The position numbers and the translations under genes are program-made. The notes under the pieces are model-generated. The model ran no database searches and was not told where the DNA came from. It worked only from the letters and a program-made list of their open reading frames with translations. From contig JAQYUZ010000016.1 of NCBI GenBank assembly GCA_033819885.1, positions 62,001 to 126,000 on the forward strand: DNA of 64,000 nucleotides. The letters run 5' to 3'. Numbering within the stretch: the stretch's first letter is position 1; each line of letters opens with the position of its first letter. Shown here in pieces: positions 53,525-64,000 of this stretch. Origin of the DNA: Microbotryomycetes sp. JL201 (Eukaryota; Basidiomycota; Microbotryomycetes).

Positions 53525-55510
53525 ATGAGCGAGCGGCCAACGACGGACGAGGCGTCGCGCGCGCTTCAGTCGCTGCTCGCCGCAGCCGCGTTCACGCCCA
53601 CATCGCAGGGACAGCCGTCGCCTGCGCACACAGACATGTCAACGCCGGCGGCTGTTCCCACGCACAATGACATGGCCCGGCGAAGGCGGCAGCAACAGAC
53701 GACAACATCATCGCTGAGCGGCCCGAGCGCATCAAACATCGTCCCACATGGAACGACCGGTGATGGCGACGGGGACGACAACTTGATGAACGCACTCAAT
53801 TCAATGAGCACTTCAACGCTCGTCAATTCGCATTCGCACACGATGGCCTTGCTCGCAAACCAGCCGTCATTGTTCCCTGGCCTGACGCTCGCGCCACCGT
53901 CACCCGCAGCAAAGTCGCGCCACATGAACTCAAACGGTCCCAGTCTCCACCACGGACTCCATGGAAACGTATCAGAGTACAGGCCCCAACCAACGCGATC
54001 CGGCCGAGTGCCGCAAAAGCCAGACCCGAAAGCGCGTCGCGAAGCCGACCGCGAAACAATGCTGTTCAACGATTACTTTGACTGGCCAAGCGACGATGAC
54101 GAAGATGAAGATCCCGATTTCCAGCCCCATGCACCTTGGAGTGATCTTGTTGTCGATCCAGGCACGGGCAACTTGTCGAACGAGGACGATGACGAGGGCA
54201 ACGACTCGGACTTGAGTGACAGCTTTACACCAGCACAGCAACAGCAGATGCACGACCACATAATCATCGGCTCGGACATTGCCATTGGAAGTAGTCCGTT
54301 CCCAGATTTAGGGGCGACTTCCAACTCGGAATATCCATTTGCGAACGCAGAGTTTGAGCATTCTAGTCCCCGGAGAAGGTCAAACCGGATCGCTTCGTCT
54401 CCGCTCGGCGGTACGTCCATTGGTTCCTCGCCGAAGCACGCATCTTCTCGCAAACCGTCATCCACTTCAGGTATGGTAGGGGATCAGCGCAAAGCTCGAC
54501 AGACGCTACCGACTGTGACAGAGCATTCTACGTCAGAGAACGCATGGCCTCTCGACGATCTTACCGTCCTGAACAATTTTCTGGCAACTCGAGGTACATC
54601 GACAACAACCACGGCTCAGCCGCGTCAAACGGGCTCATCTGCAAGCCACTCGAGTACAATGACGAACGGACCTCTGAGAGCCTCACCTTCGCAAGCCAAC
54701 CTGTTGACGTTGCCAACTCATTCGTCAACGGCGTCCATTCCTTCAAAGAACCCGATCGGTCCAGGTGCCTTTCCAGGTGAATCTGCCGTCAAGAAGCGTT
54801 CTACGTCTACAGTTCCAACGAAACGCTCTGCTTCGGTTGCCGTCCACAACTCAAACGGGATTGACAGTGACGAGATTAGTTTCGATGCGTCGGGCAAACG
54901 AATCAGAGGTCGATGCAAGAAATATCTCGACATGACACGTCAAGAACAAGTTGAGATGCGCAAAGAGCGCAACCGCGAACACGCTCGTCAAGCTCGGTTG
55001 AAAAAGAAGGAACAACAAAATGAGCACGATCGACACGTCAAGAGATTGGAAGAAGAGAATATTTGGTTGAGGGAGAGGTGCAAGGTGTTGGAAGACAGGC
55101 TTGGAGAAGAGCATCTCAGTTATGAGAGTGAAGCTGACAAGGAAGCTCAGAGGCAGGACGGAGGACGTCACTCGAGGAGATTGAGTTGGAGTGCAACAAG
55201 TGTCGCGGACAGTATGGAGGACGACGAGGACGACGAACAGCACGCCAGGCCTGGACAACAAGTACCACGTCATGATCGTGAGAATGCGCCGTCGGGTTCG
55301 TCTGAATCAGCGCATGGCGAAGTGGCAAGAGATCCGCTCGCTTTGTTGGCAACGAGTGCGACAGCGGCGGCAACTGGTGGCACTGAGCAAATCAACTCGC
55401 TTCTCGACATGTCAAATGTCGCACCCGAGGCTCTCGAGGGATTGCGAAGAGTACTTCTTTCCCTGGCAGACAGAGCTCAGACCATGATCTCAGCTCCGAG
55501 TCGAGCTTGA
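53525..55510 (+). CDS. bZIP transcription factor
   Basis: A single exon of 661 residues. Residues 1-440 are disordered, with acidic patches (SDDDEDEDPDFQPHAPWSDL; SNEDDDEGNDSDLSD) that could be activation domains. The bZIP is at about residues 475-535: basic region MRKERNREHARQARLKKKEQ, whose Asn/Arg pattern NREHARQAR is the DNA-contacting core, then a zipper through VKRLEEENIWLRERCKVLED. Upstream RIRGRCKKYLDMTRQEQVE is an unusual preceding helix. The C-terminus is Ala/Thr-rich with a short predicted helix (APEALEGLRRVLLSLADRAQ). CREB/ATF-type specificity is likely but not proved. Confidence 0.9.
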   Translation: MSERPTTDEASRALQSLLAAAAFTPTSQGQPSPAHTDMSTPAAVPTHNDMARRRRQQQTTTSSLSGPSASNIVPHGTTGDGDGDDNLMNALNSMSTSTLVNSHSHTMALLANQPSLFPGLTLAPPSPAAKSRHMNSNGPSLHHGLHGNVSEYRPQPTRSGRVPQKPDPKARREADRETMLFNDYFDWPSDDDEDEDPDFQPHAPWSDLVVDPGTGNLSNEDDDEGNDSDLSDSFTPAQQQQMHDHIIIGSDIAIGSSPFPDLGATSNSEYPFANAEFEHSSPRRRSNRIASSPLGGTSIGSSPKHASSRKPSSTSGMVGDQRKARQTLPTVTEHSTSENAWPLDDLTVLNNFLATRGTSTTTTAQPRQTGSSASHSSTMTNGPLRASPSQANLLTLPTHSSTASIPSKNPIGPGAFPGESAVKKRSTSTVPTKRSASVAVHNSNGIDSDEISFDASGKRIRGRCKKYLDMTRQEQVEMRKERNREHARQARLKKKEQQNEHDRHVKRLEEENIWLRERCKVLEDRLGEEHLSYESEADKEAQRQDGGRHSRRLSWSATSVADSMEDDEDDEQHARPGQQVPRHDRENAPSGSSESAHGEVARDPLALLATSATAAATGGTEQINSLLDMSNVAPEALEGLRRVLLSLADRAQTMISAPSRA

Positions 55511-55547
55511 CGGCCACCTGTTGGTTTGGACTGGGCCACGGCTGTGA

Positions 55548-55583
55548 TTGTTATGGTTGTTGTTGTTGTTGTTGTTACTGTTG
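55548..55583. repeat. GTT microsatellite in the bZIP 3' region
   Basis: Seven or more near-perfect GTT triplets about 40 bp after the bZIP stop codon. Probably within its 3' untranslated region. Confidence 0.75.
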
Positions 55584-55657
55584 ATTGGCTTGGATTCGCA
55601 TTCAATCAATTAAAGGCAAAGGAAGGCACTATGGCAACCCCAAGTCAGCTTTGTTCG

Positions 55658-56970
55658 TCATGGCGGATTGATGGGTGCATCTCCGACTTGATCGTCCGTC
55701 GGAGGCCCGGCGCGTTTCGGAGCCATGCGTAGGTACAGACCCCTTAAACTTCGACCCCACTGTCTCGCAATGATGAATTGATGACATGTTGTCAGCCTCG
55801 AATTAAGCAATAGCTTGTCACTGTAGGCCGCCAATCACTCACACCTCCTCTTAAAGGTGCCCTGCAGACAGGGCAATGCTTGTCAAGCTCGGTCGGTGGT
55901 CCGTCCTGCGCGTCATTGTCCCAATCCTCTGCGTCGTCCAACCCGAAACCTCTTGCACCGATTCGACCGTCCACGTCATCCTCCTGATATCCTTCCTCGA
56001 ACGGCCCATGCGCTCCGTAATTGTTGTTGTTGTTGTTGTTGCTGTTGTTGTTGACGTTTCGTCTTGGATTCCTTCGTTGTCCAGCCCTATTGAGGAACGC
56101 TTCCGCCGCTGGTCCGCCTCCCGCGCCACGTCCTCTGCCCCGACGCGCAATTCCTCTTCCACCTCTTCGTGCACTTCTGTCAGGTGGAGGTGGAGTCAGA
56201 GGTGGACCAGCGACCAACGCAGCGTGCAAACAAGGTCCACAGAACGCATGACCACAACTCGTCAAGACCAATGGTGTGGGAGAACCGAAACAAATCGGAC
56301 ACTGCAAGGATGACAAAGATTCGGGTCGAACGGATCCTTCGTTTGAGTTTGCGTTTGTCACTGTGGAATCGATCGGAGCTGACAAAGCTCGCTGTTTGCC
56401 CTTGTCGAGAGATTGTTGTGGCTCAGACGTGAATTGAGCTGTTGGACGAAGTGGTCTCGGACGTCCGTTCACAGGAATCGAAAAGTCGGGCAAAGGGCTC
56501 GAGCCTTGTCTGTGTTGACGGTCTGGTGGCGATGGCGATTCTTCTGCCAAATTGACGTCGACGTCATTAATCGCTGGGCGAATTCTTATGCGCCTCCTTC
56601 CTCCTTCACCGAGCACCAACTCTGATCCTTGTTGGTTGTATCGTGCAACGATGGAAGGCCCATCGTCAGCTGACAAGTCGATCGGGCTCGGCCGAGATTG
56701 GTCAGCCTGGTTCGACGACGCTGACGAAGACGTCGATGAAGGACGACGAGACCTCTTGCGTGAATGATGAGACGTGTTCTCGTGTGCATGTGCGTCTGCG
56801 ACAGTCGTTGTTGATGGTCCGGCTCGTTGGAGGTCAGCTGCTGCCACAGGCGCAGTCGCGGCTGTGGCGGTCGACAGCCTAACCCTGAGAGGGGACGGAC
56901 CAGCCCCATACGAGTCGGGCTGAGCTGCCGTTTGAGCATGCGCCTGTCCTCGCTCAGTCGGGCTCGCCAT
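55658..56970 (-). CDS. RING-finger protein, Slx8/RNF4-like, with an expanded RING
   Basis: Exons 56970-55843 and 55759-55658 give 409 residues. The N-terminal half is disordered, with basic patches (HHSRKRSRRPSS) and an acidic hydrophobic segment (PSPIDLSADD) that might act as a SUMO-interaction motif. The RING starts SLQCPICFGSPTPLVLTSCG then HAFCGPC; the last ligand pair, HCPVCRAPL, comes only after about 115 residues of Gly/Arg- and Asn-rich insert. The spliced last exon gives WGRSLRGLYLRMAPKR, the usual end of fungal Slx8-like proteins. A ubiquitin E3 role in the nucleus is likely. Asn repeats are encoded by GTT triplets on the plus strand at about 56018-56056. Confidence 0.87.
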
Positions 56971-57730
56971 GATGTCACGCTCGTCGTGCTGTTTGCTCGA
57001 TCGCTGGCGTGGCCGGCAAGGGTTTGACTTGGCTTGATGTGGCGAATGATCTCTCTTACGGCATCCGCTTGACTTGCGACATTCGTTCGAGTAGCAGGCA
57101 ATTGGCCAGTCAATGTAGCGCGCCGGCCGCTGAGCAGATCCAGCTCGAGCTGTTGGTCAAAGGCGGACACTCTGGTAACGGTGGTAGGCGCAGGTATCAG
57201 CCGTTCACAATGAGCTCAAGGTTGTCATTCAGCGGAATGGGTGTCGGAACCGTCCGAGACCAGACTTGAGCCCGATCCAATTGAGCGCGAGGCTCGAGCG
57301 GGCGCACAGCAGGCGGGTACTGCACCGTCATCAGAGCTGTACAAATTCTGACACCATGAAGCGGGTCTTGCTCCAGATTTGAACTTATCTGCGCCCGTCG
57401 ACAGCCTCCAAGTGAGGTGTGTAGCTCGCTGGCAGAGGGCGGATTTCAAGTGGTGCGCATGAATTATGAAACGCAATATTTGGAGCGGAGTGAGCAGTTT
57501 TGAGCATGCCATGCTTATGATGTGAATCATTCCAGCTATTTGACCAAGTCTCGAGGCGGTTGGGGCCGTGTAGCGCTGCCGGCGAGGGTCAAAAGTTGTC
57601 AGGGTCCGTCGAGTCGCGGCGGGCGCGAGTTTTTGAAGGCGCTTCGAGGCGCGCGGCGGCCGCTCGGACCTCGACAACAACCAGCTTGGCTCGCCCCGGT
57701 TTGCACCCAACGCGCGTTTGACCGACAGGG
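56971..57730. other. Divergent spacer RING gene / TRA1
   Basis: About 760 bp between divergent start codons. Open frames here are chance extensions of the RING gene's frame or lie antisense. No repeat, RNA gene or promoter motif is recognised. Confidence 0.45.
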
Positions 57731-60700
57731 ATGGCTGGCACACCTGCTCAAGGTGCCAGCACACGGCGGCAGCAAGGCTCTGATGCCCAGCAGCAGCCGC
57801 CCCCGTCGTCCTCGTCGTCGCAAGCAGGAGCGACAGCGACCTCGGCCAGCGGTGGCAATGCTGCCATCGTCAACCAAGACTTTGAGCAGATGGCGGCAAA
57901 GCTGAGTGACCCGTCTCTGGGTGAGTGCGCGTGTGTGCAGCGACAGTCGATCCTGTGCTACCGTTTGTGCTACCGCGCAACGAGTACAGCCAGCTGGCGC
58001 CGCATCAGAGCCCTGTCAGCCGATCCTTGCCATCACAACCCATCACACACACGCTTGGATAGCTCCCCGCTGACACGCTCTCGCCTCTCGTCCGCAGACC
58101 TCAAAGTCAAAATCAGTCTCGCAACAGACTTGCGCGACAGCATAGACATGTTTCAGCGTGACATGGACGTAGCAAAGTTCTTTGACGCGATGCTGCCGTG
58201 CTTCATCCACGTTCTCAAAACGGGCAAACCTTCGTTTACGAGCAACTCGGTCGACAATGTCAGCCTCTCGCGCGCGAACCACCATCGTGCCCCATCGCTG
58301 ATCTCGAGTGTATCCACAGCGCTTTCGCAACCTGCTGATCCAGATCTTGCACCGCTTGCCCCACGTCGAGCCGCTCAGGCCGCATGCGACCGCTCTAATG
58401 AGCTTGCTTCTGATCCTGCTCAGAAACGAGAACGAAGACAACGCAGTGCTATGCATGAAGGTCATCATTGATTTGCACAGGACTTACTCGCGTCCGTCCG
58501 CAACGAGCCAGACGACAGATCAGCCAGATCAAACCGTTAAAAAGATTGCCGCAAGCGTCGACGAGTTCCTGGAGATTGTTGCAGAACTATTTAAAGGAAT
58601 GGGTCCGGTCGTTGAAGAGACTTTCTCAGTCAAAGGTAGCGAAAAAGACACGGCTCAAAGTCCTGCAGCGGCAGCGGCTGCAGCGGCACCACCACCAATC
58701 GAGGGTGAAGGCTCGGCAGGTGGCGCATCCGTCACGTACGCACCAGCGATGAAGAGTTTCAAACTGTTGCAAGATTGTCCGGCCGCAATCGTCTTCATCT
58801 TCCAGACATATCGACAACTTGTCGACAAGGCAATCACAATCTTTGTCCCGCTCGTGTTTGATGTCAGTCCTATTCTGGACCGTGCTACTTCGACTTGGCT
58901 CTGAGTACCTTTTTTTTCAGTTCCTGCAACTGCAAGCCGCGCCTCAGGCCCGCAAGCACGCTTCAATGGAGCCGGGCAAGTCGTGGGTTGGCATCTGTCC
59001 AGAGATACCAAAGGCGCGCCGAGCAGCGTTTCAAGACATGGTTATGGCACAGACAAAGGTGCGCATGAGCTCATAAACCCGTTGCGTCATTAGCGAAATA
59101 TCTGACTCGAAAGCTCTCAGACAATGTCTTTCCTGGCATACATGCTGCGCGTGTCTGCCACCGCACTCTCGTCTTACTTGAACGTCCTGCCAGACATTGC
59201 TGTCCGACTTATGAAAGACTGTCCGTCGGAAGCCGTCGGCATGAAGCGTGACTTGGTCGTCGCCACCCGCCACATCTTGCAGTCCGAATTGCGCTCGGCG
59301 TTCCTCGGCCAAATCGACACTTTGCTCGACGACCACGTTCTTGTCGGAAACTCGGTCACAGGATACGAGAATTTGCGACCGCTGGCGTACTCGATGCTTG
59401 CAGATCTAATCCACCACGTTCGGGCTGAACTCAATGTCACACAGCTTGCAAGGATTGTGCACGTCTACTCGGCCAATATTCATGATTCGACGCTAGCTGC
59501 TGCGATTCAGACGATGTGCTCAAAGTTGCTTCTCAACTTGATCGACCCAATCTCGTCGAAAGAGCAAACAGAGGCGACAAAAATCTTGCAACGCATCCAA
59601 GTAGCGTTCGTGAGCAAAATGGAATCAATGGCGGAAGTGAGAGACGAGTGGTCGAAGTGGGCAAAGCCTCGGGAAGCGATGCCAACGATCATGGCATCTG
59701 TCGAACTTTTTGTAAAAAACGAACAGGACAAGAGAGAGACGGTCGAAGAACTCGCCGACGCTGCTGCTACCGAAGACAGTGAGACGAAGCAAGACGACGT
59801 GGATGTCATGGACGTCGACAACAGGTCTGAGAAGCAGGTTGCCGTTGTCGACAAGGGCAAACGGAAAGAACTCGACGACGGTGGCAAGTCGCATGAGATT
59901 GTACTGGACGACGTCGACATTGAGCGCGGAAAGCCGATGAGGAGAGCAATGGTTATGGTAGACCCAGGACCAGATCCTGTCAAGGGTTAGTCCACTGAAT
60001 CCGAGCCCTGTCTCTAGCCTCTTGCTGACTGCTGTGCCGGCGGTAGATGCTCGATTCCTCTTCCGCAACTTGCTTTTCGGTTTCAAGACGATTGCACTGA
60101 CGCTCGGTCGACTCAACGGCGCTAGCCCCGATGCTGAAATCATGTCAAGGTTCTTTGAGTCTGCAGTCAAGTGCATGATTTTGTTTGACTCGTCACGAGA
60201 TCAAGGGCGTGAGCAAAAAGAGGTCATGGAGGTTCTTAGCTCGACGCTCGTGCAAACGGACCTCGTCATTTTCCAAGAAGTGATTGAAAACCGAATGGAA
60301 TTCTTCTTCAAGGAGCTCATAAGAGTGAGCAGGACTGTTCGCCGGAACCATCGCGAATTCTGAGATACTAATGACTGCTTCTACTTTGCAGAATCACGAG
60401 TTGCTCGTCATCCCACAGACGTTGCTGTCGAACGAGAACGTTTCGCAACACTTTGTCGCATGTTTGTTCCGGTTTTTGTCTGAGCGGTTACCAGAACTCG
60501 GCAAGAGCGGAAAGGAGCAGCGCGAATACACGTCAGTCATGCTCCGTCTCTACAAAATGTCGTTCATGGCCGTCACCATCTTTCCGGAGAAGAACGAACC
60601 CGTACTGCTCCCTCACCTGTCCAACTTGATCATGAACTCGCTCAAGCTCGCCAACCAATCGCCAGAGCCAAACTCGTACTATTTGTTGCTGCGCGCCCTT

Positions 60701-63700
60701 TTCAGGTCGATCGGAGGCGGAAGATTCGAGATTTTGTACAACGAAGTGCTGCCGCTGCTTCAAGTACTGCTCGAGCAACTCAACGCCTTGCTCAAGTCCT
60801 CCGACAAGTCCCGTCGCGACCTTTTTGCAGAACTCATCCTAACGGTTCCTGTCCGCTTGTCGGTTCTTTTGCCGTATCTATCGTACCTTATGCGACCGCT
60901 CGTCCATGCCCTACAAGCCGGGTCCGACCTCGTTAGCCAAGGTCTGCGCACACTTGAGCTCTGCGTCGACAACCTGACCCAAGAGTTTTTGAACCCGCTC
61001 ATGGCACCAGTCATCGATGAAGTTATGGTCGGGCTGTGGAAGCTGTTGCGACCGTTACCTTTCAATCATCAACACGCACATACGACGATGCGCATTTTAG
61101 GCAAGATCGGTGGACGCAATCGCAAAGGATTTGGTCCGCCGGCGCTGGACTGGAAACCTGTCGGCGCCGAGGCTTTGCTCAATGTGACGTTCGACAGCAA
61201 GGAGGCCACACTCAGAATAGCTCCGGTTGTTGACGTCGCGCTAAGGACAATCGGCAGAGGCGACCTACACTATCGCAAGGCCGCGTTCACTTTCCTGAAG
61301 CAAAGCGTAGCAGTATTTATGAGCGAGGTCAGTGGTCACCGTAGCTGCTGATTGTGCTGGAGCTAACGATCAGTCGGAACTTTAGGGCATCGCGCCAGGC
61401 GAGCCGGAGCAGACCTTTGCCAACGTTCTCAAAGGCTTGTACGAAGCAGCACGCGTTGAAGACTTCAAGGAAGAAGCCAATAAGTTCCTTCTTGACTTTG
61501 CCAAGCACGTTTTCACGATCGACACAAAGCGCGAGAATGCCAACTCGGCGACGCTCAAGCAAATACAGCCATTTTGCTCGGCCGTGCTTGATGCCGTTAT
61601 CGAGAACCTGTGCGGGGTCGACGGTGCGGATTTGCCGGCCGCGGCTGAGCAAACAAAGCTCATTGCCGAAAGTTTGTACGCGCTGCGCAATGCGAACGTC
61701 GACTCTCATCACGACCCAGCCATCATCTTGTTGCATCAGTTGGCGAGCCGAATCGCGTCCATGTGCTACGAGCAAAGCTGGCAACGCAAAGTCGGGGCTG
61801 CGACGGGCATCTCAATCCTGTCGACCAAGATCAACGTAGACATCAAATGGTTGGGCGAACACGAGATTGAATTCACACGCGCGCTGCTGTTCAGCTTGAA
61901 GGACATGCCAGGCGAAGCTCCGCTGCACGCAGACATGGTTGCCGAGACGCTGCTCGAGACGATTCGAATTTGCTCAGGACCTGGCGCGCGTGAAGACACG
62001 CCAGCGGCGAAGAATCAGCTCAACTATCTCGTCGGTCTACTTTTGCTTGAAGTGTGCAGTCAAGTTGCCAGCGTTCGATCAGCCGTCAAAAAGGCTCTTC
62101 AAATTTTGTCCGATTCGACGGGCGTGCCTTTGACCGAAATGCTGCTGCCCGTCAGGGATCGGTTGCTGACGCCAATCTTTACAAAACCTCTGCGCGCTCT
62201 CGGATTCACGATGCAAATCGGACATATTGATGCCGTGACGTACTGCATCAGCCTGTCACCGCCACTCATCGACTTTGATGAGCAACTCGGTCGACTATTG
62301 GCAGAAGCGCTCGGTATCGCGGACGCAGAAGACGCAGCCTTGCTGGGCGGCAAGGTCACGGCCAAGACTACGGCGCCACTCACGCAGCTGCGGGTCGTCT
62401 GTGTGCAGTTGCTTTCTGCTGCTCTTGCGTCCCCCGAATTCACAAACCCAGCTCATCAACCCATGCGACTCAAGGCACTGTCGGTCTATTTCAAGTTGCT
62501 GTACTCGAAAGCACCTGAAGTTGTCGAAGCATCCTACAAGAGTCTCAAGCAAGTCATGGTCCAGCAAGGCAAATTGCCGAAAGACTTGCTCCAATCCGGA
62601 CTCAAGCCGGTCCTCATGAACTTGGCAGACCATAAAAAGCTGTCTGTCGCTAGCTTGCAGGTAATTTGAACCGTGTGCGTTGATGTCCACGCTTTCCGGC
62701 GCTGACACTGGGCATCGCAGGGACTTGCGAGGTTGCTCGAACTGTTGACAAACTACTTCAAAGTCGAGATCGGTCACAAATTGATTGACCATTTCCGCAA
62801 CTTGGCCGTACCAGCAGACATTTTGCGCGCATCAACCAAGCAGCCCTCTGAAGATGGCGAACTTCAGATCATGGCAGCCATCATTAATATTTTCCACTTG
62901 TTGCCGCACCCGGCGGCCGAGATCTTCTTGGAAAACGTCATCACGATCGTCGTTGACGTCGAGAGGCAGTTGAGGAAACTCAAGACGAGCGTTTTCACTG
63001 TACCGCTCGCGAAATACCTTCAACTATACCCGGATGCAGCCGTCAAGTTCTTCATTGAACGAATTGACGATCGTCGATACGTGCAGACGTTCAGAGCTGT
63101 TCTCGCGTCAGATCATGCGCCCCAAGTCAGGCAGCGAGTCATGGACCAGTCATTGGACCTTTTCGAGCGCGCTCTCAACAGTCAAGGCGAAACAGGCTAT
63201 CATGCGGCACTCGTCATTCACGAGCTCATTCAAGTCGAACCCGATTGGATTGGTTCGTGCCGACCTCTGATCGATCGCCTCATCACTCGTTGGGTCTCGG
63301 ACGTTCGTCGCAGCCGGTTGGCGCTCGAGGGCGACCCGCACTTTTCGCAGCTGCGCGAGGATGAAGTCGTATTGCAGATCTTCATCGCCTTTCTCGAAAA
63401 GGCAGAACACATTGATCTCGTCTTCCACGTGATCGATGCGTTCACATTCTGGAATTCTGCCAACTTGACAGTCCTCGGTCGTTTCATTAATCAGCACGTT
63501 GCGCTATCGACCAATGTTACGTTCAAGCGCGCCGTTCTTGACCGTTTCATCGAAATTTATGTCAATGCGGCCGTGACTGTGCCGCACAAGACTGCCGCTT
63601 TGCGTCTAATTGTCAACCCGATTCTGCTCATCTCGTTCTCTCGAGGAAAGAAGGAGGCCGCGTTGATCGACAGCGAGTACATCGCCAAGGTGCACGCCAA

Positions 63701-64000
63701 CGTGTGGAACCCGCTTCTGAGCGTCGTTCCCGACCTGCCGACGTTTGACGACGAGGCTCTGAGGATCGAGTTATGCTACTTTTCAACCCTCATCATCAGA
63801 GCGTACCCTCAGCTCGTCGCTGAGAACAAGAAGGACGTCATCAAATTTGGCTGGGTCAATATCAAGCTTGAAGATGTCACAGTCAAGCAGGCGGCCTACG
63901 TCTTGATCGCCAACTTTTTGCAACGCTACGATTCGCCGAGCAAGATCGTCGTGCAAATCTATGTCGCATTGCTCAAGTCGCATCAGCCCGAAGCTCGAGC
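57731..64000 (+). CDS. TRA1: TRA1/TRRAP, SAGA/NuA4 subunit (N-terminal part; runs off the window)
   Basis: Nine exons are visible: 57731-57920, 58098-58258, 58320-58862, 58921-59058, 59121-59985, 60047-60324, 60392-61327, 61386-62660 and 62721 onward, about 1,888 residues, with the frame open at the edge. After a Gln/Ser-rich start come DLKVKISLATDLRDSIDMF, RNLLIQILHRLPHVEPLRPH and LLLILLRNENEDNAVLCMKV. Later segments include HRNEFFFKELI-type and GGRNRKGFGPPALDW, all characteristic of the HEAT/FAT solenoid of Tra1. The FAT and pseudo-kinase parts lie beyond the window. Tra1 is the shared activator-binding subunit of the SAGA and NuA4 acetyltransferase complexes. An alanine run and acidic insert around 58660-58720 and 59755-59930 are species-specific loops. 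Confidence 0.97.

Noticed and set aside
1-64000. tRNA, rRNA or other structured RNA genes
   Set aside because: I looked for B-box-like GGTTCRANYCC and cloverleaf patterns by eye; the few ggttcg strings lie in coding sequence and lack partner arms. A covariance search would be more sensitive.

Overview
This is nuclear DNA of a fungus, most likely a basidiomycete (inference). The genes are dense, sit on both strands, and carry many short introns, mostly 44-90 nt with GTRNGY-type donors and YAG acceptors. The protein set is eukaryotic and fungal: a TRA1 subunit, Prp6, Rho1, H2A.Z, a Tcp11/Sok1 protein, an Uds1-domain protein and DHA2 transporters. I see no tRNA or rRNA gene, no CRISPR array and no recognisable transposon or LTR element.

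Layout. 1-817: C-terminal end of a membrane-anchored coiled-coil protein. 1138-5949: two tandem DHA2-type MFS transporters, the first with an in-frame stop. 6096-7953: secreted S28 serine peptidase. 8217-9550: F-box-like protein. 9551-11708: long gene-free stretch. 11709-14710: Tcp11/Sok1 family. 14859-16270: MOSC-domain protein. 16471-19934: splicing factor PRP6. 20590-21387: RHO1. 21891-22997: haloacid-dehalogenase-like hydrolase. 23146-25343: protein with a split BTB/T1 domain. 25391-27151: AlaX-type alanyl-tRNA editing protein. 27336-30899: Uds1-domain coiled-coil protein. 31107-31926: TspO/MBR protein. 32204-33217: signal peptidase SEC11. 33529-34409: H/ACA snoRNP protein NHP2. 35017-36592: bicovalent-flavin BBE oxidase. 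36979-39035: VTT-domain membrane protein. 39856-42264: Sec14/CRAL-TRIO protein, possibly with upstream exons. 42515-44333: DCAF4-like WD40 protein, head to head with a GCFC/PAXBP1-like protein at 44382-47423. 47543-49849: disordered acidic protein. 50361-51554: H2A.Z with an unusual tail. 51852-53085: exosome cofactor MPP6. 53525-55510: bZIP factor. 55658-56970: RING protein. 57731-64000: first part of TRA1, running off the right edge.

The neighbours do not form an evident pathway or cluster. Several genes independently concern RNA (PRP6, NHP2, MPP6, the GCFC protein, AlaX) or chromatin (TRA1, H2A.Z), but this looks like ordinary housekeeping gene order.

The most interesting signals are in gene structure. 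About eight of roughly 95 inferred introns appear to use GC-AG borders, and seven of those have the strong donor GC(A/G)AGT. A 5-nt microexon is needed in both transporter copies, and further exons are only 14, 24, 25 and 27 nt long. A near-identical tract of about 365 bp between the diverged transporters looks like gene conversion. I reconstructed exons by hand from reading frame, splice-site pattern and remembered protein families; frame arithmetic closes for nearly all models, but no alignment or transcript data were available. I did not find a convincing undescribed system such as a novel defence island or cluster.
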